The notes: generated by a model from the sequence alone, not told the origin. A stretch of DNA of 64,000 bases from Bog-473 sp963763575 (GCA_963763575.1 CAVXPD010000018.1:186001-250000); one strand, 5' to 3'; positions 1 to 8,661 are shown, numbered from the stretch's first letter. Numbers and translations are program-made.

Positions 1-1
1 G

Positions 2-193
2 CCGCACGGCCTGATCGTCGTGGACAACACGCTGCAGTCCGGCGGCGTGCTGGCGTCGGAGAAGCACCCCCACGAGGGAGCCCAGGCCCTGCGCGCGTTC
101 AACGACAAGGTGGTCAACGACCCCCGCGTCGTCTGCGTGCTCACGACCATTCGCGACGGCGTGACGCTCATCCGGCACGCCCCGGGTTACTGA
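2..193 (+). CDS. SAM-dependent O-methyltransferase, C-terminal end (partial)
   Basis: The window opens inside this gene; only the last 63 codons are visible, ending in TGA. The reading VVDNTLQSGGV followed by an ALRAFN helix and a final strand ending LIRHAPGY is typical of the C-terminal third of class I caffeoyl-CoA-type O-methyltransferases, where the DN pair belongs to the metal and substrate site. Members methylate catechol-like hydroxyls using S-adenosylmethionine in the cytosol. The substrate cannot be told from this fragment. The next gene begins 42 bp downstream on the same strand. Confidence 0.75.
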   Translation, partial: PHGLIVVDNTLQSGGVLASEKHPHEGAQALRAFNDKVVNDPRVVCVLTTIRDGVTLIRHAPGY

Positions 194-235
194 TGCCACG
201 CGGACGGGACGGCCGGGGCCTCCGGTAGGGACGAC

Positions 236-1138
236 GTGCTCGACTACCACCTGCACCTGTGGCCGCACTCGGAGCACCAGACGCCGCTGCGGATCGAGCA
301 GCTGGCCGATTACTGTGCGCGGGCCCAAGCGGCGGGCGTCACCGAGCTCGCCGTGACCGAGCACTTGTTCCGGTTCCGGCAGGCCGACTCGCTCCTGGGC
401 GGCTTCTGGGACGACGAGCGCGTGCCGCCTGCGCTCGCCGAGTCGATGGCGCGCTATTGGAAGTTCCACGCCACGGCCGATCTCGACGCCTACGTGCAGT
501 GCGCACAGCAGGCCAAGGACGCCGGTCTCCCGGTCGTCATCGGGCTGGAGGTCGACTACTACGAGGGACGGATGCACGACGTGGCCGACCTGTTGGCCGG
601 CTACCCCTTCGACGTCCTGCTGGGGTCGGTGCACTGGGTCGGGGCCTGGCGCTTCGACGACCTCGAGGATCCGGTCTCGCTGGCCGAGTGGTCGGCCCGC
701 CGGGTCGACGCCTGCTGGGACGCCTACACCGAGGCCATGGAGGAGCTGGCGGCGTCGCGCTCGTGTGACGTGCTGGCGCATCCGGACCTGATCAAGGTGG
801 CGGGGCACGTTCCCGACGCGCCGGCCGAGTGGTGGGACCGACTCGCCGAGGCGGCCGCGGCGTCGGGGATGGCGGCGGAGGTGTCGTCCGCGGGATGGCG
901 CAAGCCGGTCGGCGAGCAGTACCCGGCGGCCGGATTGCTGGAACGCTTCGTGGCCCGTGGCGTCCCGCTGACCACGGCCTCGGACGCGCACCGTCTCGAG
1001 CACGTGGCCGACCGGGCCGACGACCTGCGCGCCCTCCTCGGCGCCGTCGGCACCGAGGAGCTGCAGGGTTACCGGGCCCGGGTCCCGCATCGGGTACCGG
1101 TGGCGGCCGGGGCGGATCGCTCCGGAGGGGGCACCTGA
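236..1138 (+). CDS. PHP-domain phosphoesterase, histidinol-phosphatase-like
   Basis: A 300-residue PHP-superfamily protein, likely a phosphatase of the HisK/HisJ type. Metal-binding signatures are visible in order: DYHLHL with H5 and H7 at the N-terminus, TEHLFRF near residue 42, GLEVDYYEG near 103, GSVHW near 130, LAHPDL near 180 and SDAHRLEHV near 248. These carry the His, Glu and Asp ligands of the trinuclear metal centre. HisK-type enzymes hydrolyse histidinol phosphate, but no his operon is nearby, so the real substrate is uncertain. The GTG start gives the HxH motif at the expected place. Its TGA overlaps the ATG of the downstream kinase gene (TGATG), implying translational coupling. 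Confidence 0.8.
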   Translation: MLDYHLHLWPHSEHQTPLRIEQLADYCARAQAAGVTELAVTEHLFRFRQADSLLGGFWDDERVPPALAESMARYWKFHATADLDAYVQCAQQAKDAGLPVVIGLEVDYYEGRMHDVADLLAGYPFDVLLGSVHWVGAWRFDDLEDPVSLAEWSARRVDACWDAYTEAMEELAASRSCDVLAHPDLIKVAGHVPDAPAEWWDRLAEAAAASGMAAEVSSAGWRKPVGEQYPAAGLLERFVARGVPLTTASDAHRLEHVADRADDLRALLGAVGTEELQGYRARVPHRVPVAAGADRSGGGT

Positions 1139-2692
1139 TGCCCACGCCGACCGAGTTGGCGCAGAGCCACACCGATCTCAAGCCCGAGGAGCTCGAGCAC
1201 CTGCAGCGGCTGCTCGGGAGCTGGAGCGTGCTGGCCGACCTCTCCTTCTCGGACCTCCTCCTGCTGGTGCCCGTCCGGGCTGAGGCGGGCGACGGCCACG
1301 AGGACGAGGACGAGTTGGACCCCGAGCTCGTCGTGCTCGGACAGATGCGGCCGAACAACCGCCCCACCCTGGTGGATCAGGACCTGGTCGGGCAGACGGT
1401 CAACGAGTCTCAATGGGCGCTCGTCGCGCGGTGCCTGCACACGGGCGAGATCGTGCGCGGCAGCATCCACCACCCGATCCTGGGCGAGCAGGTCCCGGTG
1501 GAGAACATCCCGGTTCGCTACGAAGAACGGATCATCGCGGTGCTGCTGCGGGTCTCACTGGCACCCCTCAAGGGCCCGACGAGCATGTACGAGCGGACGT
1601 ACCTCGACGTGTTCGAGCGCCTGGCCGACATGGTCGCTCAGTCCGCGTTCCCGTTCCCCGAGGAGGATGTCGGCACCGAGGAGGCGCCGCGGGTGGGCGA
1701 CGGTGTGGTCGTGGTCGACGCCGACGGCCGAGTCGAATTCGCCTCGCCCAACGCAATGAACGCGTTCCACCGCATGGGCATCTACACGCAGCCCGAGGGC
1801 CGGCGGTTCGGCGACCTGGACATCGAGGAGTCGGCGGTCGAGTGGGCGCTGGCCACCGGACGCCCCGTCGTCGAGGAGGTTGAGCGGCGGCCCGACGTCA
1901 TCGTGCTCGTCCACTGCATCCCGCTGCTCTCCCACGGCGTGGTGACCGGAGCGATGATCCTGCTGCGCGACGTCACCGACGTGCGCCGCCTCGACCGCCT
2001 GCTGCTCTCCAAGGATGCGGCCATTCGCGAGGTGCACCACCGGGTGAAGAACAACCTGCAGACGATCTCGTCGCTGCTGAGTCTTCAGGCCCGCCGGGTG
2101 GGGGACCGCGCGGCGCGCGTGGCCCTCCACGAGTCGGAGCGCCGCGTGCGCTCCATCGCCTTGGTGCACGAGATCCTCTCGCGGGACCCGAGCGACCAGG
2201 TCCCCTTCGCCGAGATCGTGGGCTCACTGGTGCAGATGGCGGAGGACTCGGTGGTCTCGTCCCAGCCGGTCGTCATCGCCGTGCACGGCGACCTGGGCGA
2301 GGTGGCGGCCGACGTGGCGACGCCGCTGGCGCTGACGGTGGCCGAGCTCTTGCAGAACGCGGTCGAGCACGCCTTCGACCCCGAGGCGGGCTGGAGCGAC
2401 GGTGCGGACGTGCTCGAGGGAGCGGGCGGAGCCTCCGGGTTCGGGCCGGTGGGCCACGTGGACCTGACGCTGTCGCAGATGGGCGGCGCGCTCACCGTCG
2501 AGGTGCGTGACGACGGACTCGGGTCTGCCCGAAGGGTTCGACATCGAGCAGACGTCGAGCCTCGGCCTCTCGATCGTGCGCAACCTCGTCGTCAGCCAAC
2601 TCGAGGGGACGATCTCGATGTCGTCGGTGCCGGCGGCCGCGGGTGGCGGAACCCGCGTCGCCATCGCGGTGCCGGTCAGCGCCCCCGGATGA
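1138..2692 (+). CDS. pdtaS: PdtaS-type sensor histidine kinase, interrupted by a one-base frameshift
   Basis: Cytosolic sensor kinase with an N-terminal GAF-like region (about residues 1-150), a PAS domain (about 180-285), the HisKA_2 box EVHHRVKNNLQTISSLL with candidate phospho-His 300, and an HATPase domain. The reading is intact to DDGLGS at about 2526. From there the expected LPEGFDIEQTSSLGLSIV continues one frame over, so one extra base (best placed near 2527, a T) splits the ATP-binding domain between its N- and G-boxes. Corrected, the protein has about 517 residues. Family and convergent placement against whiB1 match Rv3220c-Rv3219 in Mycobacterium tuberculosis. PdtaS phosphorylates the antiterminator PdtaR. 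Sequencing error or true inactivation cannot be separated here. Confidence 0.85.
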
Positions 2693-2759
2693 GGGCCCGG
2701 CGCTCAGGCGGGGCGGTGTCCCGGAGGGGAGACCAGGGGGATGAAGCGACCGAGCGGAA

Positions 2760-3059
2760 TCAGCTGGCGGCGCGCTGGGAGCGCCGGGCGGCCAGCCAGG
2801 CCTTGCGCAGCTTGCGGCGTTCCTCCTCGGACGTGCCGCCCCAGACGCCGGACTCCTGGTTCGTCGCCAGCGCGAAGTCCAGACAGGGCTCGATCGCCTC
2901 GCACGAGCGGCAGACCCGCTTGGCGGCCTCGATCTGGTCGACGGCCGGCCCGGTCGTGCCGACGGGGAAGAAGAGGTCAGGTTCTGTGTTGCGACAGGCG
3001 GCCGATCTCCGCCAGTCCTCCGCATCCCAATCGACGGTCCGGTTCCACATGAGAGCCAT
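2760..3059 (-). CDS. whiB1: WhiB family iron-sulfur transcriptional regulator, WhiB1-like
   Basis: A 99-residue WhiB protein. The four cluster ligands are C22, C50, C53 and C59 (C-x27-C-x2-C-x5-C), followed by the GVWGG turn and a basic C-terminal tail rich in Arg and Lys that contacts DNA. The stretch DLFFPVG with a downstream VCRSC is the WhiB1/WhiB2 pattern. WhiB proteins bind a 4Fe-4S cluster, respond to nitric oxide or oxygen, and partner the principal sigma factor. The gene faces the PdtaS kinase gene, the same order as in Mycobacterium. A perfect CRP-type palindrome lies 22 bp upstream. ATG at 3059 is used; a second ATG three codons in is possible. Confidence 0.93.
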   Translation of the reverse strand: MALMWNRTVDWDAEDWRRSAACRNTEPDLFFPVGTTGPAVDQIEAAKRVCRSCEAIEPCLDFALATNQESGVWGGTSEEERRKLRKAWLAARRSQRAAS

Positions 3060-3081
3060 CGGAATGTGCCTCCACCAGCAT

Positions 3082-3097
3082 TGTGATCCTTTTCACA
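3082..3097. promoter_or_regulatory. CRP-type palindrome upstream of whiB1
   Basis: TGTGATCCTTTTCACA is an exact match to the TGTGA-N6-TCACA consensus of cAMP receptor proteins. It ends 22 bp upstream of the whiB1 start codon. In M. tuberculosis the CRP homologue Rv3676 is known to act on whiB1. That CRP binds here is inferred. Confidence 0.7.
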
Positions 3098-3184
3098 TGA
3101 TCGGGCCTAGAACGTGCCCGTCGGTGAAAAATCGGTTAACAGTGGAAGGGTAACGGCCCAGGTGGGGGTCGGCAAGGAGTTTTT

Positions 3185-3200
3185 TGTGAAAAATTTCACC
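3185..3200. promoter_or_regulatory. Second CRP-like palindrome in the whiB1/glycerophosphodiesterase gap
   Basis: TGTGAAAAATTTCACC has a perfect GTGAAA/TTTCAC core and matches TGTGA-N6-TCACA at nine of ten defined positions. A half site, GTGAAAA, lies between the two palindromes at 3124-3130. Either neighbour could be controlled from this site. Confidence 0.5.
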
Positions 3201-3266
3201 AAGTCGCGACGGAATCGTGAGCGGGTGGGCCCCCGGGCCTGGAGAGCCTGGCCGCAAGCATTGAAA

Positions 3267-3299
3267 ACGTCATGTCGACGTCATGACCACGTCATGACG
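3267..3299. promoter_or_regulatory. Three 11-bp direct repeats upstream of the glycerophosphodiesterase gene
   Basis: ACGTCATG starts at 3267, 3278 and 3289, an exact 11-bp period, and the last unit forms the palindrome CGTCATGACG (3290-3299). Tandem 11-nt repeats are how OmpR-family regulators such as PhoP bind. PhoP controls glpQ-type phosphodiesterase genes in Streptomyces. The block ends only 14 bp before the ATG at 3314. Confidence 0.45.
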
Positions 3300-3313
3300 T
3301 GGGCGCTGATCGC

Positions 3314-4021
3314 ATGACGGCGGCGGTGATTGCTCATAGGGGTTGCACCGAGACGGGGCTCCTCGAGAACACGTTGGACGCCTTCGACGAGGCGCGACGG
3401 CTGGGGGCCGACGGCGTCGAGCTCGACGTACGCCTGACCGCGGACGGGGCGCTGGCGATCCACCACGACGCCGACGTGGCCGGGCTCGGGCCGATCTGCG
3501 AGCTCGGCGCGGCGGACCTGCCCGCACACGTGCCGCTGCTGGCCGATGCGCTCGCGGCTTGCGAGGGGATGAGGGTCAACGTGGAGATCAAGAACGCGCC
3601 CCAGGACCCCGGATGGGACCCTGGGGAAACGGTGGCTGCGCTGACGGCGGCGACGATCGAGGAATCGGGCTGGACCGAGCGCGTGATCGTCTCGTCCTTC
3701 CAGCCCTCGACCCTGCGGGCCGTCCAGGCGGCGGACGGGCGCCTGGCGTTGGGGGCGCTCTGGGGGTTGACGGTCGATCCGGCCCGAGCGCTGGACGACG
3801 CGTCGGCCGCGGGGTTCGAGGCCGTCCATCCCTTCGTGGCGACGGTCACGCCGGCAATGGTGGCTGCGGCGCACGACGCAGGCCTGGCCGTCAACGTGTG
3901 GACGGTGAACGCGCCGGACGACCTGCGGGCCATGGCCGACCTCGGCGCGGACGCGGTGATCACCGACCGGCTCGTCGAGGCGCTCGAGGTGGTGCGGGCG
4001 GCGAGCTCCCACTCGAACTAA
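3314..4021 (+). CDS. Glycerophosphodiester phosphodiesterase
   Basis: A 235-residue GDPD-family TIM barrel. The catalytic set is visible: H8-R9 in AHRG, E36 and D38 in VELDVRL, and H51 in AIHHDAD. Later strands carry NVEIK and the typical C-terminal VNVWTVN followed by GADAVITDR. The enzyme hydrolyses deacylated phospholipids to glycerol 3-phosphate and an alcohol. No signal peptide is seen, so it is probably cytosolic. ATG at 3314 is preferred over a GTG at 3299, because MTAAVIAHRG places the HRG motif at the usual distance from the N-terminus. The 11-bp repeat block just upstream suggests phosphate-type control. Confidence 0.92.
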   Translation: MTAAVIAHRGCTETGLLENTLDAFDEARRLGADGVELDVRLTADGALAIHHDADVAGLGPICELGAADLPAHVPLLADALAACEGMRVNVEIKNAPQDPGWDPGETVAALTAATIEESGWTERVIVSSFQPSTLRAVQAADGRLALGALWGLTVDPARALDDASAAGFEAVHPFVATVTPAMVAAAHDAGLAVNVWTVNAPDDLRAMADLGADAVITDRLVEALEVVRAASSHSN

Positions 4022-4141
4022 ACGGCGGCGTTTATCTTCGGGGAGAGAGCGGGCGACGTGGGTGGGCCGAGATGCGTGAGAACTCCCCCGTGACCGGGTC
4101 GAATGGCGTGGCACGGCCCGTGTCCACAAAGATGGTCGGCC

Positions 4142-4918
4142 ATGAACGTCGTGGTTTGCGTCAAGCAGATTCCCGATCCGGCGGCCCCTTCGGCCCTCAA
4201 GCCGGACACCAACACACTGGACCGCTCCGGCAAGCTGATCATGGACGACTCGGACAATTACGGCGTGGAGATGGCCCTCCAGCTGGCCTCGGGCGAGGGC
4301 GACGAAGTCACCCTCGTCTCCATGGCGCCGGGCGGCGAGACCTCCGGCCTGCGCACCGGTCTCGCCATGGGAGCCGCCAGGGCGATCCTCATCAGCGACG
4401 ACGCCCTCGCGGGCACCGACGCGCTCGGAACGGCCAAGGTCCTGGCCGCCGCCATCGGACGGGCCAACCCGGACCTGGTCGTCATGGCCACCGAGTCGAC
4501 GGACGGGTACACCGGCACGCTGCCGGTGCAGGTGGCCGAGCTCATGGGGCTGCCCTCGGTGACGTTCGCCAAGGCCATCTCGGTCGACGGCAGCAGCGTG
4601 AACGTCGAGCGTCAGACCGAGTCCGGCTACGACGACGTCGTGTGCCCCATGCCGGCGGTCGTGACCGTGACCGCCGGCGTGGTCGAGCCGCGCTACCCCT
4701 CCTTCAAGGGGATCATGGCGGCGAAGTCCAAGCCGGTCGACAACCTCACGATCGCCGATCTCGGGCTCGACCCCTCGCAGGTGGGCGCGGCCGGCGGGCG
4801 TCAAGAGATCACCGACGTCTCCGAGGCCGAGGCGCGGGCGGCGGGGGAGATCGTGGTGGACGACGGCGACGGCGCGAATCGCGTCGTGGCCTTCCTCGAG
4901 CAGCTGAAGGTGGTCTGA
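4142..4918 (+). CDS. etfB: Electron transfer flavoprotein beta subunit
   Basis: A 258-residue ETF beta subunit. The N-terminal MNVVVCVKQIPDP, the AMP-binding region around MATESTDGYTGTLPVQ, and the SGYDDVVCPMPAVVTVT strand are diagnostic. It binds AMP and, with the alpha subunit, carries electrons from acyl-CoA and other flavin dehydrogenases to ETF-quinone oxidoreductase. An ATG further upstream exists, but MNVVVCVKQ is the canonical start. The alpha gene begins one base after its stop, forming the usual etfBA operon. Confidence 0.97.
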   Translation: MNVVVCVKQIPDPAAPSALKPDTNTLDRSGKLIMDDSDNYGVEMALQLASGEGDEVTLVSMAPGGETSGLRTGLAMGAARAILISDDALAGTDALGTAKVLAAAIGRANPDLVVMATESTDGYTGTLPVQVAELMGLPSVTFAKAISVDGSSVNVERQTESGYDDVVCPMPAVVTVTAGVVEPRYPSFKGIMAAKSKPVDNLTIADLGLDPSQVGAAGGRQEITDVSEAEARAAGEIVVDDGDGANRVVAFLEQLKVV

Positions 4919-4919
4919 G

Positions 4920-5891
4920 ATGGCGATCGACAAGATCTGGGTGCTGGCCGAGTCCGCGGACGGCGCGCCCATGCCGGTCACCCTCGAGCTGCTGACCGAA
5001 GCGCGGACCGTCGGGTCGACGGTCGAGGCGGTGGCCTGGGGCGCCGACGTCGCTTCGCTGGCCGGGTCGCTCGGCGAGTACGGGGCGACCACCGTCTACG
5101 ACGTGGGCGACCTCGGCGACGCGCTGCCCGGCGCGCCGGTGGCGGCGGCGATGGCCGAGCTGGTCAAGGGCGGCAACGCGCCCGACGCCATCTTCTTCGC
5201 CGCGACGTACGACGGCCGTGACATCGCGGGCCGCCTCTCCGCCAAGCTCGACAGGCCGGTGCTCACCAACGTCACCGGGCTGGTGGCGAACGACGGCTCG
5301 CTGTCGAGCCAACATCCGGTCTTCGGCGGGAGCCTCATCGTGACGGCGCGCTTCACGGGCGAGGGGCCGGGCATCTTCGTGATCCGGGCCAAGTCCTTCG
5401 CCGCGGAGCCCTCGGGTGGCGCCGCCGCCTCGGTCGTGGCCGCGCCGGTGGCCGACGTCGCGGCGACCAACACGGCCAAGGTCGTGGAGCGCCACGTCGA
5501 GGAGCAGAGCGGCCCCAAGCTCGACGAGGCGGCGGTGGTCGTCTCGGGCGGGCGCGGGCTGGGCGATGCGGCGAACTACGCCTGGATCGAGGAGTTGGCC
5601 AAGCTCCTGCACGGGGCGGCGGGCGCCAGCCGCGCCATCGTCGACGCCGGCTGGGTGCCGTACTCGCACCAGGTCGGCCAGACCGGCAAGACCGTGAAAC
5701 CGACGGTCTATGTGGCGTGCGGCATCTCCGGTGCCACTCAGCACCTGGTGGGCATGAAGGGCTCCAAGAACATCATCGCCATCAACAAGGACCAGGAGGC
5801 CCCGATCTTCTCGGTCGCCGACCTCGGGATCGTGGGCGACGTGCACAAGGTGTTGCCGGCGCTCATCGAGGCGCTGAAGGCGAAGGGCTGA
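4920..5891 (+). CDS. etfA: Electron transfer flavoprotein alpha subunit
   Basis: A 323-residue ETF alpha subunit. The N-terminal half (about 1-195) has the IWVLAES beginning. The C-terminal FAD domain carries GRGLGDAANY, SRAIVDAGWVPYSHQVGQTGKTVKPTVYVACGISG (given here as separate motifs: SHQVGQTGKTV and ACGISGATQH) and IAINKDQEAPIF. FAD is bound by the C-terminal domain. It is cotranscribed with etfB, and the operon ends at a strong hairpin at 5903-5931. Confidence 0.97.
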   Translation: MAIDKIWVLAESADGAPMPVTLELLTEARTVGSTVEAVAWGADVASLAGSLGEYGATTVYDVGDLGDALPGAPVAAAMAELVKGGNAPDAIFFAATYDGRDIAGRLSAKLDRPVLTNVTGLVANDGSLSSQHPVFGGSLIVTARFTGEGPGIFVIRAKSFAAEPSGGAAASVVAAPVADVAATNTAKVVERHVEEQSGPKLDEAAVVVSGGRGLGDAANYAWIEELAKLLHGAAGASRAIVDAGWVPYSHQVGQTGKTVKPTVYVACGISGATQHLVGMKGSKNIIAINKDQEAPIFSVADLGIVGDVHKVLPALIEALKAKG

Positions 5892-5902
5892 ACCCCTGAG
5901 AC

Positions 5903-5931
5903 GCGGCCACCCCAAATTTGGGGGTGGCCGC
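5903..5931 (+). terminator. Hairpin terminator after etfBA
   Basis: An 11-bp perfect stem, GCGGCCACCCC paired with GGGGTGGCCGC, closes a seven-base AAATTTG loop 11 bp after the etfA stop. There is no U-tract, as is common in actinobacteria. Confidence 0.75.
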
Positions 5932-6050
5932 CTGGCGCGTCAACCGGGATGAGGGCGACCGGGGACCAATCAGGGGTTCCACACCGTCCGACGTGCCCCA
6001 AAGCGCAGGGCGAGCAGCGGTACATTCGGCGCACCACCTGATCGCGCCCG

Positions 6051-7478
6051 ATGCTCTTTCCCACAGTCGACTTCGCCATCTTCTTTGCCGTGGCGTTCAC
6101 GGTGAACTGGCTGCTCAACCCCTACGCGGGTTGGTGGAAGCTCGCGATGATCGCCCTGAGCTACTTCTTCTACGGCTGGGTCGGGTGGAGCTACTGCATT
6201 CTGTTGTTCGCCACGACCGCCGTCGCGTACTCGGGCGGGGCGTGGGTCGCCGCCACGCGCAACGATCGGGGCCGGCGCGTCGCCGTGATCGTCACGGTCG
6301 CCGTCCTGCTCGGGATCCTCGGCTGGTTCAAGTACTACGGCTTCGTCTCGGTCAACCTGGACAACGTCACCCGGGGCATCGGCCTGGGCCAGGCCATCCC
6401 GCTCGTGCAGGTCGCGCTGCCCATCGCCATCTCGTTCTTCACGTTCATGGCGATCAGCTACGTCGTCGACATCTACCGGCGCAAGCTCGAGCCGGCGAAG
6501 CCACTCGACTTCGCGGTCTATCTCTCGTTCTTCCCCCACCTCCTGGCGGGGCCCATCGTGCGCGGCGGCGAGCTGCTGCCACAGATACGGCGCCGCCGCG
6601 ACCCCAACAACATCGACTACTCCCGCGCCTTCTGGCTGATCCTGGCCGGCCTGTTCAAGAAGGTCGTGGTCTCCTCGTACGTCTCGAGCGCGATCGTCGT
6701 GCCGGTCTTCACCTCGCCCAGCCAGCACTCGGCGCCGGAAGCGATCTTCGCCGCCTGGGGCTACGCCGTGCAGATCTACTGCGACTTCAGCGGCTACACC
6801 GACATCGCCATCGGGCTGGCGCTGTTGCTGGGCTTCCAGTTCCCACAGAACTTCGATGCGCCCTACACCGCCCGCAACCTGCAGGAGTTCTGGCGTCGCT
6901 GGCACATGACGCTGTCGCGCTGGTTGCGCGATTACCTGTACATCCCGCTCGGGGGCAACTCGGGCAGCGAGGCGAAGACGGTGCGCAACATCATGATCAC
7001 CATGGTCCTGGGGGGACTCTGGCACGGCGCCGCGTGGACGTTCGTGTTCTGGGGCGCCCTGCACGGCGTGGGCCAAGGCGTCGGCCACCTCCGCCGGGCC
7101 AGCCGAGAACGGCGCGGCCTCCCACCGGTGGCCGGCGGACCGGTCCGCATCTGGGTCCAGCGCTTCCTGACCTTTCAATACGTCTGCCTCGGCTGGGTCT
7201 TCTTCAACGCGTCGGGCCTGTCGCAGGCCTTCGCCGTGCTCGGCCGGGTCTTCACGGGCTGGGGCGAACCGTCGCCCCTGGTCACCCCCTTGCTCATCGT
7301 GGTCGTCGCCGGCACGATCGTCTCGCAGCTCGTGCCGCCGCTCAGCGTGGCCCGGCTCCAGGCCCTGTTCTCGCGCCAGCGGGCGCTGGTGCAGGTGAGC
7401 CTGCTCGGCGTCGCCCTGCTGGGCATCACGACTTACGGCCCCGTCGGCGTCGCTCCCTTCATCTACTACCGGTTCTGA
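6051..7478 (+). CDS. MBOAT family O-acyltransferase (AlgI/DltB-like)
   Basis: A 475-residue polytopic membrane protein with about ten hydrophobic segments. It begins MLFPTVDFAIFFAVAF, a typical start of AlgI-type acyltransferases. The cytosolic loop FWRRWHMTLSRWLRDYLYIPLGG and the GGLWHGAAWTF segment with the invariant His 325 identify the MBOAT family. Members move acyl groups, usually acetyl, across the membrane onto exopolysaccharide, teichoic acid or similar. The next gene overlaps it (TGATG) and encodes an SGNH protein, so the two probably form an O-acetylation pair of the AlgI/AlgJ kind. The modified polymer is not shown by context. Confidence 0.93.
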   Translation: MLFPTVDFAIFFAVAFTVNWLLNPYAGWWKLAMIALSYFFYGWVGWSYCILLFATTAVAYSGGAWVAATRNDRGRRVAVIVTVAVLLGILGWFKYYGFVSVNLDNVTRGIGLGQAIPLVQVALPIAISFFTFMAISYVVDIYRRKLEPAKPLDFAVYLSFFPHLLAGPIVRGGELLPQIRRRRDPNNIDYSRAFWLILAGLFKKVVVSSYVSSAIVVPVFTSPSQHSAPEAIFAAWGYAVQIYCDFSGYTDIAIGLALLLGFQFPQNFDAPYTARNLQEFWRRWHMTLSRWLRDYLYIPLGGNSGSEAKTVRNIMITMVLGGLWHGAAWTFVFWGALHGVGQGVGHLRRASRERRGLPPVAGGPVRIWVQRFLTFQYVCLGWVFFNASGLSQAFAVLGRVFTGWGEPSPLVTPLLIVVVAGTIVSQLVPPLSVARLQALFSRQRALVQVSLLGVALLGITTYGPVGVAPFIYYRF

Positions 7479-8608
7479 TGAGCACCGCCAACCTCCCGCC
7501 GCAATCGCCCGTCGACCAAGAGCTCGCCGTGCCGGCCGACGAGCCGGTCCCGGCGACGTCGCCGCCCGACGGCCGGGCGCGCCTGCCGTGGACGCGCGTG
7601 CTCCTGTTGGGCCTCGGCGCGTTCGCGCTCTGGTTCCTGCTCTTCGCCCCCACCTTGCAGCACAACGCGCAGGTGTCGCCCGTCGGCAAGCGCCGCACGG
7701 TCAGCCTCGACGTCGTAGGCCCCGTCGCGGCGCTGAGCCGCACGCTGCAGCTCTCGCGCATCGTGTCGGCGACCGGGCGCGAGAACGGCCAGCCCGGTGG
7801 CACGGGACTGACGTTCTCGGGGCCGACGCCCGACGGGTCCGGGTCGCGGCCGGTGTCGGGGCACCACCCGGGGTCGCTGCCGGCGTCGGCGCACCACCCG
7901 GCGACGCTGCCGGGCCCGACGACCCCGGCGACCCCGACGACCACGGCCCCGGTTCCCAAGGACCCGACAGCCGCCAACCCCCTGCGTGTCCTCATCGTCG
8001 GCGACTCAATCGGGCTGGACATGGGCGGCGCGCTGCAGTCGGACCTCGCCACCACCGGCGTGGTGAACGCCGCGCTCGACGGGCGGGAGAGCACGGGTCT
8101 CACCCGGCCGGACTACTTCAACTGGCCGGCGGAGCTGCAGCACGACCTCAAGACGGTCAATCCCCAGGTCGTCGTCGTCATGATCGGGGCGAACGACGCT
8201 CAGGACTTCCCGGGGCCACCCGACGTGCCCTACACCTCCCCGCAGTGGAACGTCCTCTACGCGCAACGGGCCGCGCAATTCATGCAGATCGCACACAGCA
8301 GCGGCGCCGCCGTCGTCTGGGTGGGCATGCCACCCATGCAGGCCCCCAACCTGAGCATCCAGATGGCAGACATCAACGCCTTGGACTCGCACCAGGCGGC
8401 CGTGGCGACGCCGCCGGTGCACTTCGTGAGCACGACCAAATCGCTCGGCACCCCTCAAGGGAGCTACACCGCCTTCACCACCAACTCGGCCGGCCAGATC
8501 GTCAACACCCGCACGCCGGACGGCATCCACCTGACCCCGGGCGGCAGCCAGGTGGTGGCCCAGCAGGTCATCGCGGAGCTGCAGGGAATCGGATACCACA
8601 TCCCCTGA
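7478..8608 (+). CDS. Membrane-anchored SGNH hydrolase-like acyltransferase partner
   Basis: A 376-residue protein with a short cytosolic N-terminus, one membrane span (about residues 37-55), a Pro/Ser/Thr-rich extracytoplasmic linker (about 105-165), and an SGNH domain. The nucleophile motif is VGDSIG with Ser 177, then the IGAND block near 235 and DGIHL near 348 with the catalytic Asp-His. In AlgI/AlgJ-like systems the SGNH partner transfers the acetyl group to the polymer outside the cell. The start codon overlaps the MBOAT stop, showing translational coupling. Free esterase activity cannot be excluded. Confidence 0.85.
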   Translation: MSTANLPPQSPVDQELAVPADEPVPATSPPDGRARLPWTRVLLLGLGAFALWFLLFAPTLQHNAQVSPVGKRRTVSLDVVGPVAALSRTLQLSRIVSATGRENGQPGGTGLTFSGPTPDGSGSRPVSGHHPGSLPASAHHPATLPGPTTPATPTTTAPVPKDPTAANPLRVLIVGDSIGLDMGGALQSDLATTGVVNAALDGRESTGLTRPDYFNWPAELQHDLKTVNPQVVVVMIGANDAQDFPGPPDVPYTSPQWNVLYAQRAAQFMQIAHSSGAAVVWVGMPPMQAPNLSIQMADINALDSHQAAVATPPVHFVSTTKSLGTPQGSYTAFTTNSAGQIVNTRTPDGIHLTPGGSQVVAQQVIAELQGIGYHIP

Positions 8609-8644
8609 CCGCGGCCCCGCCGCGCCGGCCCTCGTATTCAGGGT

Positions 8645-8661
8645 CCCTCTTTCCAAGAGGG
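8645..8661. terminator. Hairpin between convergent genes
   Basis: CCCTCTT pairs perfectly with AAGAGGG across a three-base TCC loop, about 36 bp after the SGNH gene stop and before the convergent permease gene. A weaker stem, GTAGAG/CTCTAC, lies at 8711-8731. Confidence 0.5.

Noticed and set aside
829..3153. A very long plus-strand frame that could be read as a single protein across the kinase and beyond
   Set aside because: Homology to PdtaS-type kinases ends at the frameshift; the rest is Arg/Pro-rich translation opposite whiB1 and the start lies inside the PHP gene.
3281..5092. A 600-residue minus-strand frame opposite GDPD and etfB
   Set aside because: It is a high-GC antisense frame, low complexity, with real conserved proteins on the other strand.
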